Shown: piece by piece, positions 5,995 to 5,998 of the stretch | How the letters are laid out: each line of letters opens with the position of its first letter | Numbering within the stretch: the first letter of the stretch is position 1 | Source of the DNA: an uncultured Selenomonadales bacterium | GTDB taxonomy: Bacteria > Bacillota > Negativicutes > Selenomonadales > Selenomonadaceae | Assembly: GCA_947165405.1 (NCBI GenBank) | Contig: CAMVAG010000127.1 | Coordinates: 1 to 5,998, forward strand | Direction: 5' to 3' | DNA: 5,998 bases | Program-made: the position numbers and the translations under genes | The notes under the pieces: generated by a model | What the model saw: the letters and a program-made list of their open reading frames with translations, nothing else | The model's database searches: none | What the model was told of the DNA's origin: nothing

Positions 5995-5998
5995 AAGG

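Overview
The window looks like a chromosomal segment of a low-to-mid GC Gram-positive-lineage bacterium (Firmicutes/Bacillota in the broad sense). The evidence is a seven-gene minus-strand cluster in the classic Firmicutes cell-division order yggS - sepF - ylmH - [small gene] - divIVA - lspA - rluD, very strong GGAGG-type ribosome binding sites, and frequent TTG starts. A member of the Negativicutes is a reasonable guess, but nothing here proves it. No mobile element, CRISPR array, rRNA or tRNA gene is visible.

Layout. Positions 1-4540 are one tightly packed minus-strand operon, transcribed from right to left. A good sigma-A-like promoter lies at 4580-4608. It is followed by yggS (PLP homeostasis), sepF (Z-ring anchor), ylmH (S4 RNA-binding protein), an unnamed 149-residue DUF697-like Ala/Val/Gly-rich membrane-type protein, divIVA (pole/septum coiled coil), lspA (lipoprotein signal peptidase) and rluD (23S rRNA pseudouridine synthase, cut by the left window edge). 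Gaps are 51 bp or less. The divIVA/lspA and lspA/rluD junctions are 4-bp overlaps (GTGA and ATGA). Positions 4541-4707 form a divergent promoter region. Positions 4708-5946 on the plus strand encode a complete UDP-glucose 6-dehydrogenase (ugd), followed by a short repeat-bearing tail up to the window end.

How the genes fit together. SepF and DivIVA act at the division site and the membrane, LspA processes lipoproteins, and YlmH and RluD act on ribosomes. YggS is the conserved PLP-binding housekeeping protein that usually heads this cluster. The ugd gene makes UDP-glucuronate for surface polysaccharide and is probably a separate transcription unit.

The least ordinary element is the DUF697-like gene between ylmH and divIVA. 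It is preceded by a short heptamer tandem repeat and occupies a neighbourhood where many Firmicutes carry a small YggT membrane protein. Everything else is recognisable core biology. Four of the eight genes appear to start with TTG and one with GTG, so naive ATG-first gene calls would mis-place several N-termini.
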